From Natrinema sp. DC36 (GTDB lineage Archaea > Halobacteriota > Halobacteria > Halobacteriales > Natrialbaceae): 64,000 bases of DNA. The DNA is taken from the NCBI RefSeq assembly GCF_020405225.1, contig NZ_CP084476.1:1-64000 (forward strand), given 5' to 3'. The notes below the pieces were generated by a model. The model saw only the letters and a program-made list of their open reading frames with translations. It had not been told where the DNA came from and did no database searches. Below are positions 15,316 through 23,185 of the stretch, in pieces. A program made the position numbers and the translations under genes. Numbering within the stretch: position 1 is the first letter of the stretch; each line of letters begins with the position of its first letter.

Positions 15316-16541
15316 CCCAACAGGAAACGATCAACTGGTCGCGAAAGAGTCTCCAAGAACTGCGCGAGTTCTGGTACGCCGAAATCGAAACGGCACTCCG
15401 ACGCGCCGGCCACGATCTCGAGTCCCGGCCGACCTATCAGGATCTCGTCGACGCCGGCTTTTCGGGGATCGCCTACACGCTGCGCGAGCACCACGATATG
15501 ACGCTGACCGACTTTCTCGAGTCGGTCGGCTACGAGGGACCCGATACTGACGGGTCCTACCACTGGGGTATCGGCGACGAAACGACCATCGACGCGCTCG
15601 AGGAACTCCTCCGGCGGATTGATAACAAACGGGCCGACTCGACGACGCGCTCGAAGCGCTATCGACTCGCAACCTACGTGCGCCTGTACGAGACGGTCCA
15701 CGGTACGGCGACGATCGCCGACCGCGTGATGGACGAGGAACACGAGTACGACGAACTCCAGCGCGTTGAAGCCGTCCTGTACGAACTCGACGACGAACTC
15801 GACAGTCCCGAATCGAAGCTCCGCTATCTGAGCGACATTCGAGAGTTCTACACCCACCTCGAGACGCGCCACGGTGCGCCGTTCAATCCGGCGGAAAACG
15901 TCGACCACGGGGAAATCTGGGACGGGCGAGTCGACGACGAGAAGGACAATCCTGCCCTCTCGAGCGGCCAAGTGCGGGCGCTGTACGACGCCGCCGACGG
16001 TCCCGGTGAACGACTCCTGGTACTCGCGTTGTGTGCGTGGGGCCTTCGTCGCAGCGAGGTCGCCGGCTTGCACGTTTCGCAGCTCGTACTCGACGGCGAC
16101 GACCCACATATCGCGTTCGACGAACGAAAGAACGGACCGGGAACGGTCGCGTTGATCTACGGCGTGCCCGAATTGACCGATCGACTCGACGCACTCGGTG
16201 GCCGCGATCGGGAGTGGAACGGCTACCTGTTTCCCTCGACCGAGTCCTCGAGCGGCCACGTGACCGGCGAGACGATACAGGCCCGGTTTAAGCGGCTGGC
16301 ACAGCGAGCGGAGGTCCGCGTTCGTGGGAAGTGGCCGACCTCGAAAATGGGGCGGCGGTTCTGGTATACGACCTACAATCAGGCCATGAGCGACCTGCTG
16401 GATAATCTCGACGTGATTGCCGGCGAACAGGGGAGTAGCGATCCGTCAGTGGTACTGAAAAACTACCTCTCGGAAGCGGAACGGCGGAAGTATCGACGCG
16501 AGTTCATGCGAGAACGGCTTGCAGAGGCGTTTGGAGAGTGA
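15312..16541 (+). CDS. Tyrosine recombinase / integrase
   Basis: The 409-aa product ends in a full catalytic domain: WGLRRSEVAGLH (catalytic Arg at 246 or 247), a beta-hairpin Lys at about 273 (DERKNG), GRRFWYTTYN (second Arg region, about 347-356) and LKNYLSEAERR (nucleophile Tyr385). The N-terminal 200 residues contain the core-binding helices plus an extra domain. This is the form common in haloarchaeal plasmids and proviruses. It would catalyse site-specific integration or dimer resolution. No tRNA gene or att repeat is seen beside it. Confidence 0.9.
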   Translation: MTQQETINWSRKSLQELREFWYAEIETALRRAGHDLESRPTYQDLVDAGFSGIAYTLREHHDMTLTDFLESVGYEGPDTDGSYHWGIGDETTIDALEELLRRIDNKRADSTTRSKRYRLATYVRLYETVHGTATIADRVMDEEHEYDELQRVEAVLYELDDELDSPESKLRYLSDIREFYTHLETRHGAPFNPAENVDHGEIWDGRVDDEKDNPALSSGQVRALYDAADGPGERLLVLALCAWGLRRSEVAGLHVSQLVLDGDDPHIAFDERKNGPGTVALIYGVPELTDRLDALGGRDREWNGYLFPSTESSSGHVTGETIQARFKRLAQRAEVRVRGKWPTSKMGRRFWYTTYNQAMSDLLDNLDVIAGEQGSSDPSVVLKNYLSEAERRKYRREFMRERLAEAFGE

Positions 16542-16547
16542 GTATCT

Positions 16548-16991
16548 ATGTATGAAAACTACGACGAGGCGTATACGAAACCGAAATGTGAACTGTGCGG
16601 CGAGTATCTCGACGACGTAGACCTGTACGTCCGGTTTGAGTTACAAGTGCCGGAACCGGGCTGTACAGTGGCCGACTGGGAAGGACACCTGTGCGAATCG
16701 TGCAACGGCGTTGAGATAGGGTCGCCCGATACCAGACCGACTAGCGCCGAAATCCACTTCTGGGGGCGTGACGGGTGCGAACTGTTGATGATCGATCTTA
16801 AGGGCTCTGTTGCGGGTACGAGTGGCCGAACGATTCGAAAGTACACCGAGGACACCGCGCCCGATTTCCTCCGCCGACTGGGGTATGCGGCCGTTCAAGA
16901 ACGGGCGTCTGTTCGAAGTATAGCGACCGATGAACCGGAGATCGACGACATGAACAGCCGTTTGAGGGACGCCGTGACGAGTAGATCATAA
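16548..16991 (+). CDS. Zinc-containing unknown protein (147 aa)
   Basis: CELCG (about 14-18) and CESC (about 49-52) form a zinc ribbon in the first third. The remainder is alpha/beta with a basic middle (SGRTIRKYTED). It starts six bases after the integrase stop and so may be co-transcribed. Not recognised. Confidence 0.6.
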   Translation: MYENYDEAYTKPKCELCGEYLDDVDLYVRFELQVPEPGCTVADWEGHLCESCNGVEIGSPDTRPTSAEIHFWGRDGCELLMIDLKGSVAGTSGRTIRKYTEDTAPDFLRRLGYAAVQERASVRSIATDEPEIDDMNSRLRDAVTSRS

Positions 16992-17089
16992 CCAGCGAGA
17001 CCGCGAAACAGGTCGGCGATATTCTCGAGGACGGGAGCGAGTAACCCTCTGAAAGAACTAAGCCGTTCGTGCTGATAGAGACCCGCGCC

Positions 17090-17287
17090 GTGCCAACCGA
17101 TGCCTGCTCTGTCTGTGGTACAACCGAAAACCTCGAATGGGCGCACGAACCGACCGTCTACGATATCGTCTGTGTCTGTCGGGACTGTCGTGATGATATT
17201 CCGTCGTTGATTCCGATCCGGCAACTCCTACTCTCGCACTCTCTCAAGTCTACGGATTTCCCGTGGCACCTGTGTGCAGAATTTTAA
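17090..17287 (+). CDS. HNH-like zinc protein (65 aa)
   Basis: CSVCG (about 6-10), an H-containing centre (WAHEPT) and CRDC (about 31-34) resemble a reduced HNH/zinc module without a clear catalytic DH pair. GTG 17090 (MPTDACSVCG) is preferred to GTG 17069. Its 3' end overlaps the convergent gene 17250-17477 by 38 bases. Confidence 0.5.
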   Translation: MPTDACSVCGTTENLEWAHEPTVYDIVCVCRDCRDDIPSLIPIRQLLLSHSLKSTDFPWHLCAEF

Positions 17288-17477
17288 ATGATCGTGAACC
17301 ACAGAAACAGCCAGAACGAGGCCCGATCGCTTGGAGCCTTCCATTCGGGTACTTCCAAACAGGGGAGACGGACCCACACTTCTTGCAGCGCGCCGCTGCT
17401 TTCTCTTTGGTGGAATCGTTCACAGGTCTGAGAAGGCAACACGAACAATAAGCCGCGTGCACTACATTGCAGGGCAC
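17250..17477 (-). CDS. Small double zinc-ribbon protein (75 aa)
   Basis: CSCC near residue 12, CKKCG (31-35) and CFCGSRSF (57-64) give one clear ribbon and a partial second. The CxxCG...CxCGSxxF pattern is typical of ribbons in transcription-related proteins. It is the last gene of the long leftward series. Confidence 0.55.
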   Translation of the reverse strand: MPCNVVHAAYCSCCLLRPVNDSTKEKAAARCKKCGSVSPVWKYPNGRLQAIGPRSGCFCGSRSFKILHTGATGNP

Positions 17478-17839
17478 TCCCTCACTCTCTCAAGCACAGC
17501 CCCGGCCGTCTCGTCCCCAACGCCGTACACGCTCTCCAGTCGCGCCCGCTCGCTCTCGCGAAGCTCGTCCAGACTGTCGAACTCCCGGGCGATCGCCTTC
17601 GAGGTCGCCGGCCCGACGCCGTTGATATCCTCGACGACGAGTCGAATCTGTTCGTGGCGGTCGTCGACGGCCTCGCCGAGTCGGCGCTCGAGTTCGGGTT
17701 CGTCGATTCGCCCCTCCGAGTACAGGCGTTTGGCTTCGTCGATGGGACTCTCGTCGCTCTGGAGGTGGTCGTGAACGTAGTAGGCGAGCGTTCCCACGGC
17801 GACGACGGCGTAGAAGGCGGTTTCGAGGGCCTCGAGCAT
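17462..17839 (-). CDS. Membrane protein with SHOCT and helix-hairpin-helix motifs
   Basis: The 125-aa product has a hydrophobic N-terminal helix (about 5-22), a SHOCT-like segment (IDEAKRLYSEGRIDEPELERRL, about 33-54) and a double helix-hairpin-helix (INGVGPATSKAIA..., VYGVGDETAGAVL, about 70-118). HhH pairs bind DNA backbone without sequence preference. A membrane-anchored DNA-binding protein at the end of the leftward operon would suit DNA transfer or nucleoid tethering, which is inference. Confidence 0.75.
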   Translation of the reverse strand: MLEALETAFYAVVAVGTLAYYVHDHLQSDESPIDEAKRLYSEGRIDEPELERRLGEAVDDRHEQIRLVVEDINGVGPATSKAIAREFDSLDELRESERARLESVYGVGDETAGAVLERVRECPAM

Positions 17840-17843
17840 GGGG

Positions 17844-18200
17844 TTAGGCGTCCGGACGGACGAATCGCCAGTGAATGCCGGCAACGGTCGCAACCGCCAG
17901 CACGTAGCCGGCGATAACGAACGGGAACAGCAGCGTCGAAATGAATCCCGGGTCGGTAACATACGCAGTAACGATGGAGCCGACCGGCTGCCACCCGGTG
18001 AGCGTCGGGGCGAGGGCGATCGACCCGACAACGTCGCGAATGCCGACCGTTCCGCCCGGCGTGAGTGCCGTGTAGCCAGTTGCGGTCGCGGCTGTGAATA
18101 TTCGAGCAAGGAGTTCGACGGCGACGGCGTAGACAGCCAGCAGTGCGAGTCGGTTGGAAACGATACGGCCGATCGTCTCGGTTGTGAATCGGTTGAACAT
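17844..18200 (-). CDS. Polytopic membrane protein (118 aa)
   Basis: Three hydrophobic helices are visible at about residues 17-40, 52-75 and 90-112. The N-terminus is basic (MFNRFTTETIGRIVSNR). It directly precedes the SHOCT/HhH membrane gene, suggesting the two form a pair. Confidence 0.65.
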   Translation of the reverse strand: MFNRFTTETIGRIVSNRLALLAVYAVAVELLARIFTAATATGYTALTPGGTVGIRDVVGSIALAPTLTGWQPVGSIVTAYVTDPGFISTLLFPFVIAGYVLAVATVAGIHWRFVRPDA

Positions 18201-18220
18201 AGGTTTGAATGGGTGTTGGT

Positions 18221-18883
18221 CTAGTCGTAGTTCTCTAACGTCGCCTGTTCATGCTCGCGCCCATCGTCGTAGTCTTCGTACAGCCACGTCCCGACGGGCG
18301 TCCGCACGCCGTTCTCGGACTCTTTCGCGTACCAGAGGCCGGTGTCTTCGGGACGTAACCACTCGAGGTCGCCCTCGGCAACGTAGCCGATCGCGTCGGC
18401 GAGCACGCGATTCCACGAGCGCCAGTGGTCGGTATCGTCCATACCGGGCTGTTCCTCCGAACCCTCGCCGATCGCCCAATGGCACAGCTCGTGGAGTTCG
18501 ATCAGCGCCATGCACGCACCGAACGGCGGGAGTCGATCAAACGGGACCTCGGCGTCGGTCCACGCCGTCGGCGAGTAACTGTCGCCGAGTGCGGCAACGG
18601 CCATGTTCTCGAGGTAGTAGAAGACGACGTCGCCCGACTCGGCGGCGTACCAGTAGGCGTTCAGGTCCGCGAAGTCCTCGCCGTCGTCGTAGTACGCGGG
18701 CGGGCGGACCCACTCGTCGGTCTCGGGGAACTCGATTTTGCGGGCGTCGAAACAGTAGACCTTCCGCGGGTCGCCGTCGACGTGAACGGCGTATCGGGCC
18801 AGTACTTCGATATCGTCGAAGGTGTACCGCCGGAGCGGCGACGACGGCGGGAGTGTGTAGTCTGAGAGGTCGTCGGTGCTCAT
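18221..18883 (-). CDS. Zincin-like protein with HELCH motif
   Basis: The sequence LIELHELCHWAIGEG contains HExxH (His131-Glu132-Leu-Cys-His135), the zinc-binding signature of metallopeptidases. The surrounding helix is hydrophobic on one face as in true zincins, and acidic residues downstream (DDTDHW) could provide the third ligand. The N-terminal half is beta-rich. It may process a protein of the same operon or a host regulator, but it could also be an inactive fold. No signal peptide is seen, so it would act in the cytoplasm. Confidence 0.65.
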   Translation of the reverse strand: MSTDDLSDYTLPPSSPLRRYTFDDIEVLARYAVHVDGDPRKVYCFDARKIEFPETDEWVRPPAYYDDGEDFADLNAYWYAAESGDVVFYYLENMAVAALGDSYSPTAWTDAEVPFDRLPPFGACMALIELHELCHWAIGEGSEEQPGMDDTDHWRSWNRVLADAIGYVAEGDLEWLRPEDTGLWYAKESENGVRTPVGTWLYEDYDDGREHEQATLENYD

Positions 18884-18889
18884 GGTCGG

Positions 18890-19378
18890 TTACTCGAAGT
18901 CAGCCAGCGCCGTCTCGTCGGGCCGCTCGCCGCGGTCTCGTGGCTCTCCCTCGCCGAGTTTGAACGCTCGTGAGTCGATCAGCGTAAAGTGCGAGCGCGC
19001 TTTCGAGACGAGATCCCACGCCTCGCTCGGCATCGAACGGTCGTCGGCGTCGGGCTCGCGGTTCAGCATCGCTTCGTTGCGCAGCTCCCGGAGTTCGTCG
19101 AGACACTCGGATTCGTACCACTCGAGTTCCTCGAAAACCGGTTCGGTCACCCACTCCTCGAGCGTCGGGCCACGGTGAAAGGCCAGCCCGACGGCGTCGA
19201 GAAAGGCCCCACGGACGGGGAAGCGCTCGCCGTTTCCGTCCTCCCGGTCCAGCGCGAACCACAGCGTTTCGTCGCGCGTACACGCCGCCACGGGCCGCTC
19301 TTGTGTCTCGGTCTGTCGGTACAGCGCCCACGAACGGGCGTCCTCGTCGGTTCGGAATGCAAAGTCTGGGTCTGACAT
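18890..19378 (-). CDS. Unknown acidic protein (162 aa)
   Basis: The chain starts with a compact alpha/beta stretch (WALYRQTETQERPVAACTRDETLWF) and continues with a helical region (LEEWVTEPVFEELEWYESECLDEL). No motif is recognised. Separated by six bases from the zincin-like gene. Confidence 0.6.
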   Translation of the reverse strand: MSDPDFAFRTDEDARSWALYRQTETQERPVAACTRDETLWFALDREDGNGERFPVRGAFLDAVGLAFHRGPTLEEWVTEPVFEELEWYESECLDELRELRNEAMLNREPDADDRSMPSEAWDLVSKARSHFTLIDSRAFKLGEGEPRDRGERPDETALADFE

Positions 19379-19381
19379 GGA

Positions 19382-19624
19382 TTAGTCCTCGTTCCACTCG
19401 CGGACCTCAGCGAGTGCGTCCTCGAGTTTCCGCTGGTTGAACGGGTTCGGTTCGGCGTCGATCGCCGCCTCGAGTTGCGTCGAGTTCATGAGTCGCGCCC
19501 GGCGTTCGTAGCAGCGCGAGCAGAGATACCGGCCCTCGAGCGTGCCGAGCGGGTTCGTCTGGCACCCAGAGGTGTTGCACACCTTCGAGCGAACAGTGCC
19601 GGCGAACGTCTCGAGGAGCTTCAT
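19382..19624 (-). CDS. Zinc-finger protein (80 aa)
   Basis: CNTSGC (18-23) and CSRCYERR (37-44) form a compact zinc finger followed by a helix. ATG 19624 overlaps the upstream stop (19621). The C-terminal half is an acidic helix. Function unknown. Confidence 0.6.
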   Translation of the reverse strand: MKLLETFAGTVRSKVCNTSGCQTNPLGTLEGRYLCSRCYERRARLMNSTQLEAAIDAEPNPFNQRKLEDALAEVREWNED

Positions 19625-20430
19625 GCCCGCGCTCGCTCCGGCGTCCGCTGGTCGCTGTCGATCGATTCGACGTACTTGAAGCCCTGATTCGGGACGGTTG
19701 TCGGGCACTCGAGGTCAACTCGCCAGAGCGGCGAAAACCAGATTTTGCCGGTCTCGGTGCTGTGAATCTGTCCACAGGCGACGAGTCGGCCGTCTTGTTC
19801 GAACCAGATTCGCTGGCCGAACCGCGTCTGTTGGGGCGTTCCGCTCACCGTCCAATAGCACAGATGGTCGTCGGGAACGTTCGCCTCGAGTTTGTGATCG
19901 ATCTGTCCGTCGGTCGCGTGTACGAGTACGTCCTTGGGTGTCATATCGGGATCAGGGAGTTTGTCCATCGTCGTCGGGCCGTAGTCGAGTTGGTCCTCGT
20001 AGTCGTCGCCGCTGCGTGTGCCGAGTTTCGTCACGCAGTAGCCGTCGTGGCGTTCGACGAGCGGGAGTTCCATCACACGAATCGTCGTCGGGGCCGCACC
20101 GGGTCGCGTGAGAACCTGCTCATCGCCGTCGAACGCGAGATCTGTGAGATTCGGTTCGTTGACCGTATCCTCGAGTCGCTGGTAGGCTCGTGCGAAAAAC
20201 CGGGCGTCCTCCGTTGCCTTCGCGGCCACGCGGAAGTACGCCGCGTGAAAGGCCCCGTGCATCCCTGCCGAGACGGACGCGACCATGTAGACGCTGTATT
20301 CCTCGTCGGGCGTCTCGTCGTGGTGAACGTCGGGAAACTCGAAACAGTCGGGGCAGACTGCGTTTCGAGCGAGGTAGTTCTCGCGAGTGTCGAACGGCTC
20401 GTCACAATCGCTGCACGTGACTGTCTTCAT
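19621..20430 (-). CDS. Zinc-ribbon protein with possible PUA-like C-domain (269 aa)
   Basis: An N-terminal ribbon CSDCDEPF...CPDC (about 6-30) is followed by a large middle domain. The C-terminal part (GRLVACGQIHSTETGKIWFSPLWRVDLECP) resembles the strand order of PUA/EVE-type domains that read modified bases, but this is a pattern-level similarity only. ATG 20430 is used; ATG 20445 is an in-frame alternative. It follows the TOPRIM gene. Confidence 0.55.
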   Translation of the reverse strand: MKTVTCSDCDEPFDTRENYLARNAVCPDCFEFPDVHHDETPDEEYSVYMVASVSAGMHGAFHAAYFRVAAKATEDARFFARAYQRLEDTVNEPNLTDLAFDGDEQVLTRPGAAPTTIRVMELPLVERHDGYCVTKLGTRSGDDYEDQLDYGPTTMDKLPDPDMTPKDVLVHATDGQIDHKLEANVPDDHLCYWTVSGTPQQTRFGQRIWFEQDGRLVACGQIHSTETGKIWFSPLWRVDLECPTTVPNQGFKYVESIDSDQRTPERARA

Positions 20431-20477
20431 ATGTGATTTTAACACAATCTAATACTTGTACGTACCGCCGACAGGCG

Positions 20478-21971
20478 CTACTCTGACGCCCGATACCGAT
20501 CGATTCGGGCTTTGTTCTCCGCGTAGGATCGACTCGAGTCATAGATCGGATCATCGGGGAGTGCGGCCTCGCCGTCGGGAACCGTCGCGACGGGGATCTC
20601 GACCTCGCCGAGCAACTCTTGGACCATCGACTCCCACGCCCCGATTGCCGAATCATCGTCCATCATCCCGCGCAAGCGCTCGAAGACGTCGGCGACCTCC
20701 GCATACGCCTCGTTGAAATCCTCAAGCCATGCCTCCAGGTCCTCGAGTTCGTCGTCGACGCCGGCCTCTCGAAGCTTTTCTTCGATTCGAGACTCGACGC
20801 TATCCTCCCACTCGTCGCCGCGGCGGTCGTTTTTGTGCTTGAGGTTCGGGTCGGTGTAGCGCTCGAGCGCGTCGCGAACGATCCGGCGGAACTCGTCGGG
20901 GTGTTGCTCGAGGGCGTTCAACTCGGTCGCGCCGGCCCCGTGTTCCTGTTCCCACTCGGTAATCCGGCGGTTGTACGCCACGCCGCCGGTTCCTGTCGCC
21001 TCGCTTTCTTCGATCGGCTTTCGCGGGAGGTCTAACCCCTCTATTTGAGCTTTCGTCACGGCCAGTCGTTCGATCACGACGCGTTGCTCGAGGTCACCCC
21101 GATGATGGAGCCACGCGAGTTTCCCCGCCATGTTCGCCGGCATATCGTAGCCTTTCACGTCGAAATCGGCCAGATAGAGGATTACCGCCGGCTTCCCGGC
21201 CTCGTCGATTCGTTGGGCCAGCTCGTGGGCGACGGTTAGGGAGAGATCGCCCTCGCCTTCGACCACGACGTTACAGCCGTACTCGGCGGTGAGCCCGCCC
21301 CCGCCGCGGATGTAATCGGGCAGCGTCTTTTCGGACCACAGTTCGATGTGATACGGTGACTGGCGGGCCTCGTCGAACGACAGTTGCTCGCGTGCGCTCG
21401 AGGCCACGCGTTCGCTCACCCACTCCGAATACGGCGTCTCGTCCCTGTCAAAGACGAAGCCGGCTCGAGCCTCGGGATGCGGAATCGTAGGCGTTGCAAC
21501 CCCGGTCGGGGCGGGAAAACCCTCGGGGTCGGGCCGGAGAGTATGGTCTCCGTACTCTGTGACGGTTCGCGTATCGGCGCGCTTGTCGATAATCCCGTCC
21601 AGCGGAATATAGCCGAGGATCCGCGCGAGTACGGCACAGCCCTCGAGATAATCGTAACAGCGTTGGGTGTTGTCGTAGCGCCCCCACGAACAGTCGGTCG
21701 GTGGCTCCACGTCCATATCGGACATGTAGACGGTGTAGTGAACGCCGCGAACGTGGATACGGTCACTTTCGCGCTGGTCGACGGCCTGTCGCCAGAGACG
21801 GGCGAACCACTCGGCTTTCGCGTGGTCGGCGGCTGTGCCCTTGTACATCGGGTCTCGTCGCCGGCTCTGGATAAGCAGGTCGTCGACGTCGACGCCGTAC
21901 TGGTCGGCGAGTGCATCGATTTGGTCGCGTGGTGAGTCGTGCTGTGGCTCGCGATCGTGCTCATTAGGCAT
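20478..21971 (-). CDS. Stand-alone topoisomerase VI-A/Spo11-like TOPRIM protein
   Basis: The 497-aa product has the two halves of a TopoVIA/Spo11 A subunit. The first is a winged-helix (5Y-CAP-like) region with IHVRGVHYTVYM, where Tyr79 aligns by eye with the catalytic Tyr of the R-x-x-Y-Y motif. The second is a TOPRIM region with IELWSEK (Glu214) and ILYLADFDVKG (Asp269/Asp271), followed by VIERLAVTKAQIEGLDLP (299-316), the segment typical of phage and plasmid TopoVIA-like proteins. No ATPase (B subunit) gene is adjacent, so it resembles the 'Mini-A' class. It may cleave or relax DNA for replication or transfer. ATG 21971 was chosen. Confidence 0.8.
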   Translation of the reverse strand: MPNEHDREPQHDSPRDQIDALADQYGVDVDDLLIQSRRRDPMYKGTAADHAKAEWFARLWRQAVDQRESDRIHVRGVHYTVYMSDMDVEPPTDCSWGRYDNTQRCYDYLEGCAVLARILGYIPLDGIIDKRADTRTVTEYGDHTLRPDPEGFPAPTGVATPTIPHPEARAGFVFDRDETPYSEWVSERVASSAREQLSFDEARQSPYHIELWSEKTLPDYIRGGGGLTAEYGCNVVVEGEGDLSLTVAHELAQRIDEAGKPAVILYLADFDVKGYDMPANMAGKLAWLHHRGDLEQRVVIERLAVTKAQIEGLDLPRKPIEESEATGTGGVAYNRRITEWEQEHGAGATELNALEQHPDEFRRIVRDALERYTDPNLKHKNDRRGDEWEDSVESRIEEKLREAGVDDELEDLEAWLEDFNEAYAEVADVFERLRGMMDDDSAIGAWESMVQELLGEVEIPVATVPDGEAALPDDPIYDSSRSYAENKARIDRYRASE

Positions 21972-22177
21972 TGATAATCTCTCGAGAACGGCTTTCGTCG
22001 GCTTTTGTTCGCTGTTGCTGGTTATTTCCGTCCCTATTCTCCCCCACCCCACCCCCACCGGACGCCGTGGTGTCGGTCAAACACTCTCACTGTGAATGAA
22101 CACGCATACTCTAGATCATACGTGCCTACCCTCGCAGGCGCGTTGACACGCTCACACCGGAATTAACTCCGAGTATT

Positions 22178-22191
22178 CACGCTCCAGAGCG
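22178..22191. terminator. Inverted repeat after the MCM-like gene
   Basis: ACGCTC-CA-GAGCGT is a perfect 6-bp inverted repeat in the 272-bp gap between the TOPRIM gene start (21971) and the MCM-like gene end (22244). It may end upstream transcripts or regulate the TOPRIM gene. The gap also holds GTTAGCTGTTAAC at about 22206-22218 and no credible open frame. Confidence 0.35.
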
Positions 22192-22243
22192 TCTGAGAGT
22201 ACATGTTAGCTGTTAACCACGGGGACAACAGCGATTCACACAA

Positions 22244-23185
22244 TCATGGAGTCGGTTCGAAGGTCGGTGTTGAACTCGTCGTGATGTGAACGCGGCCGTT
22301 ACGATGCTCCGAGACGTGACTATCATCCTCGAGTGCGGACAGTGCCGCTTGAATCTCGCCCTCGGCGACGCCGTACTCGTCGCTCACCGAGTCGAGAACC
22401 TTCCGCGTCGTCGTGTCGTAGCTTGAGCCCTCCGTGCTGAGTCGGTCGACGGCGTCGAAGGTCCACTTCTTGACCTTCCAGTCGGCCACTTCGTCGACGG
22501 TCGCCGGTTGCTCGCTTTTGTTGATCGATATGGCGTCAACGTAGGTTTTCAAAACGGCCTCGTCGGGCCACGGCAACGTATCGTACACTCCGACGATCGT
22601 CACCGAGTCGCCCGTACTCACCGTCTCGCAAAGATCGTCCCACAGATACACCGTTTCAATTGGGGGGTCGTCCATCGACGAGTCGGTCCGCTTGAGAACG
22701 ACCCGTTGAAAGTCGGCGATATCGGAGTCGTCCGTATTCAGCGACCACGCGTTCGTGTTCTCACACTCGTGATTCTGGCATTCGAACGGCTTGACGAGCT
22801 TCCCGCCGGGTTGGGACATTCGGTTTAGTGTCGCGCAGTGGCGGCATTCGAACGCTGCAACCTCCGCGAATGGTTTGACACCGTCGACGCTGACGACTTC
22901 CCCGTGAATGCCGAGTAGTTCGCCAAGATGATCTGAGCCATACTTTCCGACGCGATAGGTCCGTCCGTCGGGGAGATCGAACACGCGAAGCGCTATGTCC
23001 CGATAGCCGAGTTCCTCGAGCGTATCCTCGGCGGCGGTCAGTCCCGACAGCGGGTCCTCGAGCACGAGGTTGGCAAGGTTCTGGTCTGCCGACTCGAGTA
23101 CCGGCCACGGAACGCGAATGCGGCCGTTCGACCGGCCAGAAACGTACTTCGAAAGCGGACCTTCGAATACAGCAGTCCACTCCAT
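22244..23185 (-). CDS. MCM-like OB-fold protein lacking the AAA+ domain
   Basis: The 313-aa product matches the N-terminal half of MCM helicases: a helical A-like region, LGELLGIHGEVVSVDGVKPF (OB-fold strand, about 88-106), a zinc knuckle C114-x2-C117 ... C136-x4-C141, DFQRVVLKRTDSSMDDPP, and GDSVTIVGVYD (192-202). Residues about 240-303 look like the MCM C-terminal winged helix (AALSALEDDSHVSEHRNGRV). The Walker A, Walker B and arginine-finger region that should lie between is absent. It should bind DNA but cannot be a helicase alone. It overlaps the end of the ATPase gene (TAATG), which may supply the motor. Confidence 0.75.
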   Translation of the reverse strand: MEWTAVFEGPLSKYVSGRSNGRIRVPWPVLESADQNLANLVLEDPLSGLTAAEDTLEELGYRDIALRVFDLPDGRTYRVGKYGSDHLGELLGIHGEVVSVDGVKPFAEVAAFECRHCATLNRMSQPGGKLVKPFECQNHECENTNAWSLNTDDSDIADFQRVVLKRTDSSMDDPPIETVYLWDDLCETVSTGDSVTIVGVYDTLPWPDEAVLKTYVDAISINKSEQPATVDEVADWKVKKWTFDAVDRLSTEGSSYDTTTRKVLDSVSDEYGVAEGEIQAALSALEDDSHVSEHRNGRVHITTSSTPTFEPTP

